DNA of 64,000 nucleotides from Nostocoides sp. (GTDB lineage: Bacteria > Actinomycetota > Actinomycetes > Actinomycetales > Dermatophilaceae). Shown one piece after another: positions 63,976 through 64,000 of this stretch; the first letter of the stretch is position 1; each line of letters opens with the position of its first letter. Under the pieces are notes generated by a model. It did no database searches. It was not told the origin of the DNA and saw only the letters and a list, made by a program, of their open reading frames with translations. The DNA lies in the NCBI GenBank assembly GCA_016702415.1, contig JADJEA010000001.1, forward strand, positions 911,001 to 975,000, read 5' to 3'. A program made the translations under genes and the position numbers.

Positions 63976-64000
63976 AGAAACCCCCGTCGGTGAGGTGGTG

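Overview
The window is 64 kb of very GC-rich DNA (roughly 70% by eye) from an actinobacterium. The folate, NAD, haem and System II cytochrome c gene sets, the disA-radA pair, Lsr2, BldC, bS22, Ku/LigD, DUF3180 and DUF4229 all fit that phylum. The mix is most like Micrococcales (Dermatophilaceae/Intrasporangiaceae-type), but this is inference from gene content, not a search. Genes are tightly packed, many joined by 4-nt GTGA/ATGA overlaps. I see no rRNA, tRNA, CRISPR array, insertion sequence or phage.

Layout, left half. 1-3.96 kb: end of ftsH, then a folate operon (folE, folP, a fused folB-folK gene, DUF3180). 4.0-7.6 kb: an isolated nuoD, a cytochrome P450 and a MidA-type methyltransferase. 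7.7-12.1 kb: DUF2520 Rossmann gene, panC, nadB, nadC (pantothenate and NAD). 12.2-15.2 kb: an AAA ATPase, lysS, a small membrane protein and a frameshifted lsr2. 15.2-18.8 kb: a DNA repair block with a LigD-type polymerase and ligase divergent from ku and a Nei-type glycosylase. 19.0-23.7 kb: an L,D-transpeptidase, a 23-G homopolymer inside a split candidate ORF, then a TetR regulator divergent from an SDR and a frameshifted acyl-CoA synthetase. 23.9-32.4 kb: clpC, gluconokinase, an LCP wall-polymer ligase gene with a 3' frameshift, mutY, disA and radA.

Layout, right half. 32.4-44.7 kb: methyltransferase, Cys-rich protein, ppx, a sugar isomerase-like protein, TetR plus an ABC exporter, proC, GNAT, a TrkA-type protein, acuC, a BldC-like regulator, the 32-aa protein bS22, an NAD epimerase and an acyltransferase. 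44.7-54.8 kb: glutaredoxin, then the redox-controlled haem operon rex-hemA-hemC-cobA/hemD-hemB with a near-consensus Rex operator; marR; a probably acquired AlbA_2/ATPase gene behind a 34-bp perfect palindrome; then hemL. 54.9-61.2 kb: a secreted RCC1-repeat protein, a phosphatase and the cytochrome c assembly operon (TlpA, CcdA, ResB, CcsB, DUF4229, 31-aa membrane peptide). 61.2-64 kb: serC, a 29-aa peptide gene ending in a long double hairpin, and citrate synthase.

Three things cut across the window. The heptamer GGCATAC (reverse complement GTATGCC) is strongly over-represented on both strands in coding and noncoding DNA. Many genes look leaderless, with a TANNNT -10 box 6-7 nt before the start codon. 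Several conserved genes carry single-base frameshifts, mostly in homopolymers, which may be sequencing errors or real.
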